A DNA stretch of 64,000 nucleotides from Cryptomeria japonica (GCF_030272615.1 NC_081414.1:235308733-235372732); one strand, 5' to 3'. Shown: positions 1 to 11,720, counted from the stretch's first letter. Numbers and translations are program-made. Notes: generated from the letters alone by a model not told the origin.

Positions 1-149
1 AACAATATATCTAATATCCATTTATATAAATATAAATAAGGAATATATAATATTTTATATATAATTATATATATAGACATTAATGTAAATATATAAATAT
101 ACTTATTATTAATGTTAATACAATAATGATTCATATTGATATTCATAAT
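1..149. other. AT-rich flank, no gene seen
   Basis: Very A+T-rich sequence with short TATA and AATAT runs. I see no coding potential or named repeat. It lies outside the 3' poly(A) end of the LINE that begins about position 150. Confidence 0.6.
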
Positions 150-1260
150 GTCGTATTTTTTATTTTTTATTTTTAAAATGAAGGGGTAAACTTTATTAAA
201 CTCAAAGGAGAAATACCAAGCAAGAAGAGCCTCAGGCCTGGCAAAGATCAACCCACAAACAATAGAATGAATCCCTAAGGGGAGCCTTGAAGGGGTAACT
301 AGCTACTCAATCTTGTCCATACCTAACTTCTCCAAAGCTTGAAAACACTCCAGAGACAAGAGTCCCTAGTTTCCAACATTCCACCCCTCCATACACTCAG
401 AAGCCATTTTAGCTAGGCAATCCGCCACTCTAGTCCACTCTCTAGGAATATGATAGAAGGAAACAGATTAAAAAAAAATTCTCAGACTCAAAATTTGTAT
501 AGCCACCAAGGCCAAGTGCCAATTAACTCCATTTAACTCCATTCCACTCTCTAGGAATATGATAGAAGGAAACAGATTCAAAAAAAATTCTCAGACTCAA
601 AATTTGTATAGCCACCAAGGCCAAGTGCCAATTAACTCCATTCAACCTTTATTCTTTCAACATATCCACCGCAACCTATAAATTAGAATCACATATAATC
701 TTTTTCCAACCAAGGGCATAACCTCTTTCCACAACATAAAGAATAGCAAGGGCTTCCAAAAGGTTATTGTATGCTGCCCTTTATAGATAGAAAAGAAAAA
801 CAAGATATCCCCATAACTATCCTTGCCAATATCATCAACCCCAGCATGCCCAGGATTCCCCCTAGAAGAGCCATTGATATTTACCTTTAAAACTCCTCGA
901 GGAGGAAAAAGCCACTAACCCTGACGATAAATCTTCCTCTTGGCTTTTTGATACCTCCTTTGAATAGAAGAGCCAATATCACGATCAACAATGTTCAAAT
1001 TTCTTATTATAACCAAATATATAGGGTCCGCTGTAACAAAAAAATTGCACTTTGCAGAAACAGTCTCCTGAAGCTTGCTGATAATCTTCTGCCACAATTG
1101 ATGCACCACCATTTTCTTATCTTGAAATATACTACGATTCCTTTCTAAGGAAAGATGCCGAATAATGAAAGTAGGAACAATATCCCAAGCTACCTGAAGA
1201 AAAGAAGACTTAGCTGGAGGCCTACCCAAACTTTCCCAGAATTCTAATGAGAGCCATTCA
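150..1260 (-). pseudogene. LINE 3' end: RNase H domain, 3' UTR and poly(A)
   Basis: Read on the minus strand from 1260, this is the C-terminal part of a plant L1-type LINE ORF2. A linker rich in W, R and N residues (with VPTFIIRHLSLERN) is followed by an RNase H fold containing an NGSSRGNPG-type strand, a KGQ..NNLLEALA-like helix and an ICDSNLQV-like segment, and then a HIPREWN-like C-terminal motif. Single-base gaps and stops break the frame. A 3' UTR of about 250 bases ends in a T-rich run at about 153-175, which is the poly(A) tail in minus orientation. The domain continues from 2905-3989: the two halves rejoin in frame (KSLVE then WLSLEF) once the insert 1261-2904 and one ATTCA copy are removed. 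RNase H in LINEs degrades the RNA template during target-primed reverse transcription. This copy is dead. Confidence 0.85.
435..641. repeat. 109-bp tandem duplication inside LINE RNase H
   Basis: The block beginning CCACTCTCTAGGAATATG at 435 recurs at 544 with almost no change, a spacing of 109 bp. It duplicates part of the RNase H coding sequence, and 109 is not a multiple of three, so it also shifts the frame. Position and near-identity point to a local slippage or unequal exchange event after the LINE inserted. Confidence 0.85.
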
Positions 1261-2904
1261 TGTTCTATTTTATGCTATATTTTAGTCTTTTTTATGTGGC
1301 TTCAGAGCCATTTTCATATTCCATTTCCATAGCATTTTGTCAGTTTATGCTGCATATGGTTAAATATATTTAAGTAACATTTAATTTAGTTTTTAGATAA
1401 AATATGTGAATAATAAATATTAGATTGTATATACTTATATTTGCTTCCATCATGTTAAGAAAATATATCATGCAACATGCTAATTGAAGAAGAAGAAGAA
1501 TGCCGGCTTTTTGTCGCCTTCACATAGAGTTCCTGTCACTTAGCTCTTTCTTCCATCATTGCCACATGGGCTCTTGCCACGTCAGGTTTGTAACATCTAA
1601 TTCTGCCATGTTGGACCTATCTCATTGTTTGAAGCAATTCCATGCTATCCGCCATTGGTGCCATACTACATGTTGACGTACGTTTTTACGTCTTCCGCTT
1701 ATGGTACACCTTCCACTGTGGACTTAAGTCATCATAATTGCCATGATATTCGCATTCCTGCTTCCAACATGCATTGTACAGGCTTCCTTTCCATAACTCT
1801 TCCTGGCCACGTTCTTCCACAACAACCGATGGGTCTCTTCACGTTGCTGTCAACATCATTTCATTTGATGGTGGCATTATTTTTGCTATCTTTGGTGATT
1901 TTATATAACTTTACAATAATCACTTCTTACCTGTGGAGTCAATTTCTTTACCAACTCAGCTCATGACTTCTCCCGATAGTGAATGGTAATATGAATCAAA
2001 TTGAGGAGAATAATTTGTGATAAAGAATGTGCTTGCTAGCTATGTGGAGGAGAAAATCGAACATCTTCCATTTCTTATTTTCATCTTCTGTTATAAAAAG
2101 GCTGTTTTTAATTTGTGGCCAGTGATCAAGGTTTTATGTGAATTATTACATTATAGCTTGTTGGCCATAGGCCAAAAAAATCTTTTTCTGTACTTAGTTG
2201 TTATAGATTGCATATATATAAGTAGCATAGTATAAGCTGCAAAGGCAGATTTTTGTATCAGATCTTTTGGGAAATAAATCAGACTTGCGAGTGATCAAAC
2301 CAGCGTAGAAAGGCTCTCTTTATTTCATCACTTGGCAGACTAAGGAGGCAAGGCCCACTTCTTGGATTGTCGGTGATTTTTGTAATTTTTGTTGTTCCAG
2401 TAATGTGTGTTTTTGTCGCATTTTTCTGTTATTGATTGGATTGAGTTATTTCTGCATTAATCATGATAATAGATTGATGCTTATCACTGGTAATTCAATC
2501 ATGAATTGTGGTATTATTTGTTGAACCAGTTATCAGTACTTTATCTTCCTGTGATTCTTAGATCGAAATGTTTTAGATCTATAAGTTTACTATGGAATTA
2601 TCATAAACTACTATTGCTGTTACTGTCACAGGCTGCTGCTGTTACTATCGCAGACTGTTGCTGTTCCTCTAACAGAACCTTAAGCAGAAAAAGAATAGGA
2701 AAATTGAATCAGATATTATCTAGGCAGTTCCTGTGAGTTTTAGTTGCATTTCATCCTCACTCACCTCACTACCCATAGTGCTTGTACATATAGCCACTAC
2801 ATCTTTCGCAAGTTTATGCCCTTGGTTTGACACTTGGACCAAATTGAACCTTATTATTATGAATTAAATCTATTTCACTTTTTACCCTAGTTTTGGCCTA
2901 TCAG
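1261..2904 (+). mobile_element. Solo LTR (1.64 kb) inserted in the LINE
   Basis: The insert starts TGTTCT and ends CTATCAG. It is flanked by the 5-bp direct repeat ATTCA (1256-1260 and 2905-2909), and removing it with one ATTCA restores the LINE frame exactly. It has no gag or pol, but shows LTR-like signals near its 3' third on the plus strand: a TATATAAG box near 2213 and an AATAAA-type site near 2273. Size, 5-bp target duplication and lack of coding content fit a solo LTR. The last base lies one beyond a canonical CA end, so the terminal base is unusual or mutated. Plus orientation is inferred from the box positions only. Confidence 0.7.
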
Positions 2905-3989
2905 ATTCAACCAAAGATTTGGCATGAATACAAGCCTAATTCCAAACTCCCCACTAGAGGTGCCACATTACCCTAGAGAAAGAACACCAAAAGAAAATAT
3001 ATGTTGGGCACATTCTTTACCATTATTACAATGAACACAAATAGAAGGCCCCTTGAAGCCACAACCAACCACAAAAATAAATTGCATTTGGGCCAAGCAA
3101 ATTTGTTTCCACCATGGAACACCAACCCTCTCATACATCTGCCTATCTAACTCTAGGTAGCTTGAGGCAACTGAGAACTTGCCCTTCGAATTAGGACCCC
3201 AAGCTAGAGCATCCCTCCGTTTTAGGGAATCACACACTCTACCAGCCAAAATCCTAGCTAGCTCTTGCCAAACCTCCTCCATATCTCTAGGCGACCACTT
3301 GTGAGGATCTTTCCATCTAAACACCTCCACCTAATGCAAGTGTCGAACAACTTTAAATTCTTCAACCTTGCTCCAGCCAGCTTCAAGAAAACTGTCACAA
3401 AGGGACTATGAGTGCGGAAACATTGATATGATAGGGGGATGACCATCCTGCCAAAAAAGAGCTTCGGAGCCCTTATTACACATCCAGAAGAGACCCTGTT
3501 TGATTAGCTGCTTCTCTTTTAATAGTATACTAGATCATAGATCCCTTACCCACAAGGCTACATTGGGGAACATCAATATTGTTCACCCCCCTTAGATACT
3601 TGTTAGTAAGAATTCTAGCCCAAATGATCCTAGTTTATGCACCACCACCAATATAATTTAGCAACTAAAACTTGATCACTCAATTCCACTAGATGAAGAC
3701 CAAGACCTCCCTCCAACTTTAGCCTACAAACAGACTCCCACTTAACCAAGCTCCACTTAGACGAAATCAAATTACCTGCCCATAAGAATTGATGGGAGAG
3801 GGCATCAAATTCCTTAATGAAGCTCGAAGGAGTGATCTGTAAATAGGGAGGGCTTGAACCTTTGACTTTAGAAGAGTCACTCCCCCAATAATTGAGAGCC
3901 ATTTGCAAGTACAATGCTTAACCCTCGTGTGAAACTTATCCAGCACATCTTGCCAATCCATCTTTTGCCCTATCTATATATGGGTCCAC
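2905..3989 (-). pseudogene. LINE ORF2: RT C-terminus and zf-RVT domain
   Basis: On the minus strand the sequence reads as the thumb and post-RT region of plant LINE ORF2. Segments include LSIIGGVTLLKSKVQALPIY, SFIKEFDALSHQFLWAG and KLEGGLGLHLVELSDQVLVA, followed by the zf-RVT region (FSVASSYLELDRQ and a degraded C-H-C pattern near 2990-3040). Stops and frameshifts are frequent. The 5' side is cut at 3989 by a copia element. The frame continues at 9436 on the other side, where KCFGFVSPASLSHPPMCV runs into KHLPLNPRLNSK and then VVDPYIDRAKDG. The RT catalytic core is not present. Family known: autonomous non-LTR retrotransposon; this copy is non-functional. Confidence 0.85.
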
Positions 3990-4180
3990 TAATACACAAG
4001 TATTTGGTAAAAAACTGATTGAATTAAATGAATGATCAATAGATCATTTATAGAATATAAGAAACAATGTTTCTATTAAGAAACGATCGACATAATATGA
4101 AAGAATCTAACATGTACAAAATATACGATATTGACCATTAAACAAAATAGAAAGATATACATGAAGATATTATGCTAATA
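3990..4180 (-). repeat. 3' LTR of copia element (191 bp)
   Basis: Matches 9266-9435 over its whole length, except for about 20 extra bases near 4065-4090 (a TTTCTATTAAGAAACG segment) absent from the 5' LTR. It is followed at 4181 by the polypurine tract. Confidence 0.92.
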
Positions 4181-7100
4181 CCCTCCCTTAATGGTCAAAT
4201 TGTCAACTACACCAAGTAGCCCCCTGAACTTAACAAACTTATCCGGATGTAGGGACTTGGTGAGGATATTTGCAGTTTGATCCTTAGTAGGAATATACTG
4301 CAAATCCACGGATCCATCTTCAACCAACTTGTGGATGAAGTGACAATGAAGCTCAACATGCTTGGTTCGCTCATGGAAGACTGGATTTTTAGCGAGTTTC
4401 AACACCCCTTGATTGTCACAGAAGAGGGGTGTAGGACCGACTTGAGATAGATGGATGTTTGAAAGCATCCGTCAAAGCCAAATTGCCTCACAAGATGTTT
4501 TGACTGGTCCTTAATATTCAGCGTTCGTTGAGGAAAGAGCTACGACTTGCTGCTTCTTACTGGTCCAAGTGACAACACTTGTGCCCAAATTGAAGACATA
4601 CCCAGATGTGGACTTTTTGTCATCAATAGAGCCTACCCAATCCGAATCTGTGAAACCGATGAGTTTGGGATCTTTGGTTCGTCCATAAAGGATACCAAAG
4701 TCTGAAGCGCCCTTGACATAGCGCTCGATCCGCCTTGTTGCAACCCAATGTTTTGATGTAGGAGCGGTCATGAAGCGGGATATTTAACTCACTACATAGC
4801 TCAGATCAGGTCTAGTGGAGGTGAGATAGATTAAATTGCCCACTAGTTTCCTGAAATCGGATTCATTCTCAATTGGAGAACCGGATTCGACCGACAACTT
4901 TAGGCCTTTCTCCATAGGTGTAGATGCAGGTTTGCAGTTCTGCATTCAGAACTTGTCTAACAGAGCCCTGGCATATTTGGACTAAGAGATGAAGATGCCA
5001 TGAGACTGCTGCCAAACGTCAACACTTAGGCAGTAGTGCAGAAGCCCAAGGTCGGTCATGTCAAAGGACTGGTGTAAATTCTACTTGATTCCCTGAATCA
5101 AAGTTGCCGAGCTGCCAGTGATGATCAAATCATCAACATAAACAACCAAAATGATGATATCACTGCTAGTAGTCTTGATATACAAATTTGAGTCGGAAGG
5201 ACTCCTATGGAAACCTTGATCTGTTAGGTACTTATCAATTTTCATGTACCATGCTCGAGGAGCCTGTTTCAGGCCATAGAGTGCTTTCACCAATTTGAGA
5301 ACTTGGTGTTCTTTTCTGACAACCTTGAATCCTGGAGGTTGCATCATGTAGACCTCTTCTTGTAACTCACCATTCAGGAAGGCACTCTTGACATCCATTT
5401 GATGGACCTTCCAGCCACACTGAGCTGCCATGGCTAGGACTAATCTGATGGTGCTCATCTTTGCTGTCGGAGCAAAGGTCTCCTCGTAATCAATTCCTTC
5501 TTGCTAAGAGAAGCCTTTGGCAACAAGACGAGCCTTGTACTTATCCAAAGTACCATCAGTCTTGTATTTGACCTTATAGATCCATTTGCATCCAATGGGT
5601 TTCTTCCCTGGAGGAAGATCACAGAACCCAAGTGTTATTTTTCAGCAAGCTCTGGTGCTCAGTTGCCATAACTTGTTCCCACTCAGGTATACCTTTCGCC
5701 TCTGTGTATGATTGAGGTTCATACACTGTGAATGTTGGCCATGAGAGCAAAATTGACATAATTAGGTTGCTTGCTCTTCTTCCGAGCAGTTCTACCCTCG
5801 ATGAGCTCATCATCATGAAGATCAAGAAGTGTCTTAGCCCACCATTTCGGTCGGAGAGTAGAAGTGCCTACATCAGATGTAGGAGGTGCAACAAGATCAG
5901 GTTCATCAAATTGAAGATCGGAGGAATCCTGAGGAAAGTTAGGTGGTGCAGCTGCGTGTCTAGGTGATCTTGCAAGAGAAGGAACTGGTGTAGGTGTAGG
6001 AGTTGGAATAGGAACTGGAACAGCTGGAGCCCACCCATCAGGTGGACCTAATGGAAGACAGACACCCAAGTCTTAAGCCTTCAAAGGCTGATCCTCTGAA
6101 TCCATAATTGGAGGAGAGAGCTGAAATGGCCCTTGTTCCTCATCAAAAACCATGTCACGATTGAAGATGACACGATCTGTCTCGAATCTCGATGTCAACT
6201 AGTTGGTAGGTTTTGTGATTATCACTATAGCTGGTGAGCATAAGTTTTTGGCTCTTGGCATCCAACTTGGTGCGCTTAGCATCAGGGATCCAAACAAAAG
6301 CAGTGGAGCCAAAAACTTTTAGGTGACTGATTCTGGGCTTGTAGCTTGACCAGGCCTCTTCCAGAGTCTTTTTCTTTACAACCATAATAGGAGACTGATT
6401 CAGAAGATAGACTGCAGTGTTAACTGCTTCAACCCAAAATTTCTTCGGAACACTCTTGTGTTCAATCATAGACCGGGCCATTTCGGTAATCGTGCGGTTT
6501 CTCCGCTCAACGACACAGTTTTGCTAAGGGGTGTAAGGTGTAGTGAGTTGGTGCTTGATGCCATGTTGTTCGCAGAAATGGGAGAAAGCAGAAGAACAAA
6601 ATTCTCCTCCATTGTCAAACCGAAGAGTAATATGATGATTACCGGACTCTTTTTCAACTAATGCTTTGAACTTTTGAAACATAGCAAACACTTCTGATTT
6701 CTGATGAAGAAAATACACCCACATTTTTCTACTATAATCATCAACAAAAAGAAGAAAAAAACCTGGACCCAATGACAGAAGGAGTAGCCATAGGTCCACA
6801 AATATCATCATGGACCAGCTGTAGTACCTTAGAGGCTCTCCAGGAGTAGCCATCTGAAAATAGAGTTTGATGTTGCTTGCCATCTTGACACGCTCCACAA
6901 ACTCCAAGGTTCTGGGTGTAAATCTTTGGCAATCCAATGACAAGATCTTCTCGGACAAGCTGAGAAAGATAGTGCACATTTAAGTGCCCATAACATTGAT
7001 GCCAGAGAGTACTAATAGAGGAGCACTTGGGTGCCATGGCAAGCTCCTGAGAATCACTAGAATCAACGAGTCTGAATAGACCATGATCCTCAAGACCTAC

Positions 7101-8316
7101 AACAACAGTTGTTTGAGTCTCTCGATCAATGATACTGCATTGATGTGAACTAAAGGTCATGTCGAGCCGAGGAGAATTTCTCAAAATTTGACTGACTAAG
7201 AGAAGGTTGAGATCCATTCCTGGAACATAGTACACGTCGAGGAAAATTAGTTTCCTCCCTCCAGACTGTATCTGCACATTAACCTTACCGACAATTGTGT
7301 ACTCTTCCCCTCCAAAAATAACTGAATTTGAGTAAGGCTGAAAATCAGTGAACCAATCTCAACGATGAGTGAAGTGGCATGAAGCACCTGAATCTATATA
7401 CCAGGCAGAGGATTTGACATGGTTTGCACTTCTTTTAGCCATGAAGGTGTAAAAGGCTGACTCGCTTTGCTTAGTGTGCTCCGCTACATTTGCTTTCAGC
7501 TGCAAACCACTTTGCTTAGCCTGTGCAGTCAAGCGTTTATAGCACTCAAGCTTCATGTGACCAAATTTACGACAGTAATTGCATTGAATATTTTTCTTCT
7601 TCGAGCCTTTTGATGACGAAGCAAAGGGTTTTTGTTGAGAAGACTAAGAAGACTGTGATTTGCCTTTATCCTTCTAAAAGGATTTAGCTGCAAATGCTTG
7701 TTCTGTAGAGGATGAGCTGGTACTGCTTCCGAACTACCGCTTCCACTAATCTTGCTGCAGAAGTTTAGTGCAGAGATCAGCGAAGTTCAGATCAACACTG
7801 GTTGAGGTGATGTTGAGTGTTTCGACAAAATGCTTGTAGGACTTTGGCAAACTTTTCAAAGTTATGACAACCATGTCCTCTTCCTCCATTTTTCGGCCGA
7901 TGGCTTCCTACTGGTCACGGATTTCCTTGATCCGATTGAGTTGATCCTAAAGAGATTTTCTCTCATCCATGACAATAGAGAAGAGCATATTTTTTCAGAA
8001 AGAAGGCTTTGCTCTTATCAGACGTCTCATGCAACGTCTTGAGATGCTTTCATATCTTGGCAGCTTTTTTGCCGGAAGGTATCTGAGGAAGCTGATCGTC
8101 GGTCACTGAAAGCTTGATGAACATGACAACTTCACGATTTTTCTCATCGAACTTGGTCTGATTAGGACCGGCTGTAGAAGGACGTTTGGTCTTTCCAAGG
8201 ACTATTTGATCAATAACACGATACTCAAAAATGGTGAGCATCCGCTGTTTCCAGGTATAATCTCTGTTGTTGAATTTCTGACTCCCTTCGAGCAGAATAT
8301 TCGTCAAAGATGCCAT
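4175..8316 (-). pseudogene. Copia gag-pol, degenerate
   Basis: Read from 8316 downward, the gag region begins MASLTNILLEGSQKF. A CCHC zinc knuckle (CNYCRKFGHMKLEC) lies near 7550-7590, and the protease motif WYIDSGASCHFTH near 7360-7400. Then come the GAG-pre-integrase and integrase domains (6155-7277; [40 protein letters not shown]). RT lies at about 4790-5825, with QMDVKSAFLNGEL, YGLKQAPRAWY and the catalytic VYVDDLIITG. RNase H lies at 4175-4771 ([36 protein letters not shown]). Order protease-integrase-RT-RNase H is diagnostic of Ty1/copia. Stops and shifts break it into at least eight pieces, so no polyprotein can be made. Confidence 0.93.
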
Positions 8317-9253
8317 TACTAAAAACAGAGGTCAAAGTAGGTTGACCAAATAATGGCACTCATATTGAGGCAGGAGAAGCGTGAAATCGTGTATATGCGA
8401 CACGTGCAAGAAAACAAAGGCAGAAACCTGGCACTGATTTCAAGGAGGAATGAAGAAATTTTTTGGCACAGATCCCAATGTATGGATTTCTGAGCACCCA
8501 TAAAATTTTGATAGATACCCAAAAAGATTTCAAAAAACCTAGAAAACCCCTAAGAAACCCTAGTTGCGAAAAAAGATCCCAACAATTCTTTGATTGGCTG
8601 CTGGAAAATACAGAGGGTTGAAAATAAACCCTAGCCGGCAGCAGGAACTGAGAAAAAATCTGCAGAAGATTGCGGAATAAACATGATAAAAATCGCGAGT
8701 AGAGGCACAACACAAGCAATCAAACCCTTGTGCATCGGAAACACACAGACCCGCGGCCAAAAATTGTGTGGGAGCTCTCAAATTCACCACCAAAAAATAT
8801 CAGAAGGCATCTGTAAATCAACCACGGGTCGACGCAGAGCCAAAACAAACTCGCGCGCGCAAGAAGACCTCGACGCGAAGTGCAGAAGACGGAAATCGCA
8901 AGCCGAAATTGCGTGAAAAAAAAATGCGAAAACAAATGTCACGAAAATGCACAAAAAAATGGCTGTCGGGGGTTGCAAAACAAACGTACTCAAATTCGCT
9001 CTGCTAGACAGAAGAATCACGCGAGTGCAGAAACAGAAAATGCGAAAAAAAATCACGTTAAAACCCACATGAAAAAACTGGCTTGAAAAACAGAATCGCA
9101 TGGAGAGAAAACACGACCAAAAGCCTCACGAGTTCATGCGAGTTGTAGAATAAAACGGACGCAAAAACCCTTGCACGGGAACTAGGTACAAAAAGTGAAA
9201 AATTTCGAAAAATATTATACTAAACAAAATTTTCGAAAAATTTCCTTACCTAA
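8317..9253 (-). other. Copia 5' leader
   Basis: About 940 bases between the gag start and the primer-binding site. It is unusually rich in CG-containing hexamers around 8820-8880 for this AT-rich region. No conserved domain is seen; open frames here are fortuitous. Confidence 0.6.
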
Positions 9254-9265
9254 GCTTTGATACCA
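9254..9265 (-). promoter_or_regulatory. Primer-binding site (initiator tRNA-Met type)
   Basis: In element sense it reads TGGTATCAAAGC, directly next to the 5' LTR end. This is the standard copia site complementary to the 3' end of initiator tRNA-Met, with one change from TGGTATCAGAGC. Confidence 0.9.
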
Positions 9266-9435
9266 TAATACACAAGTATTTGGTAAAAAACTGATTGAAT
9301 TAAATGAATGATCAATAGATCATTTATAGAATACAAGAAATGATTGACATAATTAGAAAGAATCTAATATGTACAAAATATACAATATTGACCATTAAAC
9401 AATATAAAGATATACACGAAGATATTATGCTAATA
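9266..9435 (-). repeat. 5' LTR of copia element (170 bp)
   Basis: Direct repeat of 3990-4180 ending in TAATA, followed by target duplication TCCAC at 9436-9440. Confidence 0.92.
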
Positions 9436-9558
9436 TCCACGACTTTACTATTCAATCTGGGATTTAGTGGAAGGTGTTTCACACACATGGGTGGGTGACT
9501 TAGGGAAGCGGGTGAAACAAAGCCAAAGCACTTAAAGTTGTAGAAAAAATAAAGAAAT
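9436..9558 (-). pseudogene. LINE ORF2 fragment upstream of the copia insertion
   Basis: On the minus strand this reads as the RT palm-to-thumb linker of a plant LINE (NFKCFGF...PPMCVKHLPLN, equivalent to the common KYLGLPL motif). It continues in frame with 3989 downward once the copia element and one TCCAC are removed. It is cut at 9559 by another LTR. Nothing further upstream in the LINE is recognisable beyond that point. Confidence 0.75.
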
Positions 9559-9803
9559 TGGTGGATTCATCACAACAGAAAAACACATGGAAACTATGTA
9601 GAGAAGCAAAACTAGAAGAGCAATATTAAAGATTTACATTGCAAACAAAATTAAAGAAGAATCTCATTATAATCATTAGTCTTACATTACATTCAATATA
9701 TTGGCTTTATAAAGCTATTATTCTCTTGTTGTGAGAGTAACTTCTCACCCAACTAACTAACCTATTAACTAATTTATTATATGTAAACCTTAATTTCCTA
9801 ACA
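9559..9803 (-). repeat. LTR of a truncated copia-like element
   Basis: In minus orientation it runs TGTTAGGAAATTAAGG... to ...GATGAATCCACCA, with a TTTATAAAGCC TATA-like box near 9710. The plus-strand sequence after it (9804-9816, CACCTCCTTAAGG) reads in element sense as a CCTTAAGGAGG polypurine tract, so this is the 3' LTR. No partner LTR is found, so the element is truncated or rearranged. It interrupts the LINE at about 9558. Confidence 0.65.
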
Positions 9804-9851
9804 ACACCTCCTTAAGGTTTACATAATTTAAAAAAATAGAAAAACATTGTA

Positions 9852-10022
9852 TCAGCATCAACCAAAACTTCTCTTCCTAGGTAAATGTCCTAATTATCCA
9901 GCTTTGCATCAACATTAACCCAAACCTCTCTATCTAGGCCAATGTCTTAATTATTCAACTCTACATCAGTATCAACCCAAACTCCTCATGTCTGGAAAAT
10001 GTTCTGATTATCCAACATTTAC
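9852..10022. repeat. Three imperfect 57-bp tandem repeats
   Basis: Units starting at 9852, 9909 and 9966 share CATCAACCCAAAC...TCTAGG..AATGTC..ATTATCCAAC with substitutions. They lie just inside the polypurine end of the preceding LTR element, so they probably belong to its 3' untranslated region. Weaker copies of ATTATCCA continue to about 10200. Confidence 0.75.
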
Positions 10023-10894
10023 CTGTGAACCGGGACACAGTTCATTATTCATAAGAAAATAACCAACCAATTGTGAATTAAGACTTGCTCAATTATCCTG
10101 ATTAAGACAACCACCAAACAAATTTGAATCGAAAGTAACTCAATTATCCACAGTAACACACCTGCAAAACTATGGATTGAGACAAACTTAATTATCCATA
10201 GACAGTATGTGGATTCATGTAGAAACTATTGTTTTCGCATATTTTATAATTTCATTTGTTTGATTATTTCTTGTTGTTGATCTGAATTTGCTAGTATTTG
10301 CTTTAGCTTGTAGCAAGCATGCATTTGTGTTTCATTCAAATGTGCTGTAATTGAATGGTAGTCTTTGCTTTAGTCAATATGAAGTTGAGTTTATTCATTT
10401 GTGCTTGATAATTTATTCTTGTTTATATCTATGTTTTGTTATAGAACTGTATTGTTAATAGTTTGTTGCTTGCATTCAAGGTAAACATTAGTGATTTACA
10501 TTTATGAAAAATTCCATTGAAATCTTGTACATTGTGCATACTTTGTGAATGTTTTCTATTATTTTATTCTAGCTTTAATCATGTTTCAAGGAGCTTCCCT
10601 GCATAATTTGAAGAATGACCCTCACATACGTATGGTATCGAAAAAGACAAATTAAAATACTAACAAGGGGTCAGTCTCATTTTAACTAATATGAATAACT
10701 ATGATATTACTCAACTCTTAGGGAGTTTCCCACCATTGTCATTGGTTAGATTCACAGCCTCACTCCAACACAGTACCTTTTTCTGTGCATCCGTAAGGCC
10801 TTGCTGTCCCTCTCGCCCCTCCCCCCAATAAAGAAAAATACAGAAAAATCCCACTCCTGCAACAACTTATATGTCATAAACACTGATAATTTAT
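10023..10894. other. No gene recognised
   Basis: AT-rich sequence with a C-rich run at 10810-10830. I see no coding motif, LTR pair or structural RNA. Confidence 0.5.
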
Positions 10895-11388
10895 AACACT
10901 ACATTAATTGGCAACACATAAAACATAATAAAACAATCGTCTAAATCTTCAAAGGTTCATGAAAAATATTTCAGCTGGACGTTTGAGGATCTTGTCTACA
11001 TTCCTGTGTTCATGCAAGAGTTTTTCTTAAGTAATGTACACAATTACTGAAATAGGCTGTCATCTCTCAAGTTTCAGGATGTGAGTTGAATGCCTCTTCT
11101 GAGAATATTTCTTCATGTGTAACTATGGCTAGAAATCATTTAACACTACATTAATAGGCAACACCTAAAACATCACAAGACAACTTATTTAAATTTTCAA
11201 AGGTTCAAGCAAAATTTTTTGCTGGAAGTTTGAGTATCTTATCTAGATTTCCGTGCTCATGCAAGAGTTAAACTTAAGTAATGTACACAGTTTCTGAAAT
11301 AGGCAATCATCTCAAGTTTCAGGATGTGAGTAGCCTTGTTGTGAATGCCGCTTCTGAGCATATTTCTTCTTGTCTGACTTTGCTTAGA
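10895..11388. repeat. Tandem duplication, about 247-bp unit
   Basis: The segment starting AACACTACATTAAT at 10895 recurs at 11142. Both copies contain CAAAGGTTCA, GCAAGAGTT, AAGTAATGTACACA and TTTCAGGATGTGAG in the same order, with moderate divergence. No reading frame is conserved between copies. Confidence 0.8.
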
Positions 11389-11720
11389 AGTTATTTTGTC
11401 TACTTTGGAAGAAGCTGAGCTGCCTTCATTTTGGGGTTAATTTGTAGCCTAATTTTCATGTTGTCGATAGTTGAAATGTGAATAGTAATTAATTAATTTT
11501 TGTTTTTGACCCTTTGAAATACTTGTCCCACGTAACTAGCTCGTCTCTGGTTGTTCTGCCCTTATCATGAGTTTTTCCCAGCACTCTCTTAAGTGAATCA
11601 TTAGAGCCATCTTTGAACTTACTAGAAGCAGCATTTATTTTGACATTTTTTCCCTCCCCCATGAGTCTTAGTCTCTGCCAGCCAATCACAATGGTTGAGG
11701 GTGATCTTGGCTATTGATTA
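11340..11720 (+). repeat. Dispersed repeat block, copy 1
   Basis: Shares a long collinear stretch with 61838-62240: GTGAATG...TTCTTC, CAATTTGTAGCCTAATTTT, TCATGA followed by a CACTC block, CTGAGTCTTAGTCTC-like, and GGCTGAGAGTGATCTT-like. I cannot name it. It could be an intron segment copied from the gene at the right edge, or an unrecognised non-autonomous element. Confidence 0.65.

Larger units (their letters stand above)
3990..9435 (-). mobile_element. Ty1/copia element with TATTA...TAATA ends, inserted in LINE
   Basis: A 5.4-kb copia element in minus orientation. The terminal direct repeats are 3990-4180 (191 bp, 3' LTR) and 9266-9435 (170 bp, 5' LTR). The 5-bp target duplication TCCAC lies at 3985-3989 and 9436-9440. 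Ends in element orientation are TATTAGC...GTGTATTA instead of TG...CA. A primer-binding site complementary to initiator tRNA-Met (9254-9265) and a polypurine tract (4181-4190, AGGGAGGG in element sense) abut the LTRs exactly, which fixes the boundaries. LTRs this short and non-TG/CA ends are known for a minority of plant copia elements. The coding region carries many stops, so the copy is inactive. Confidence 0.95.
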
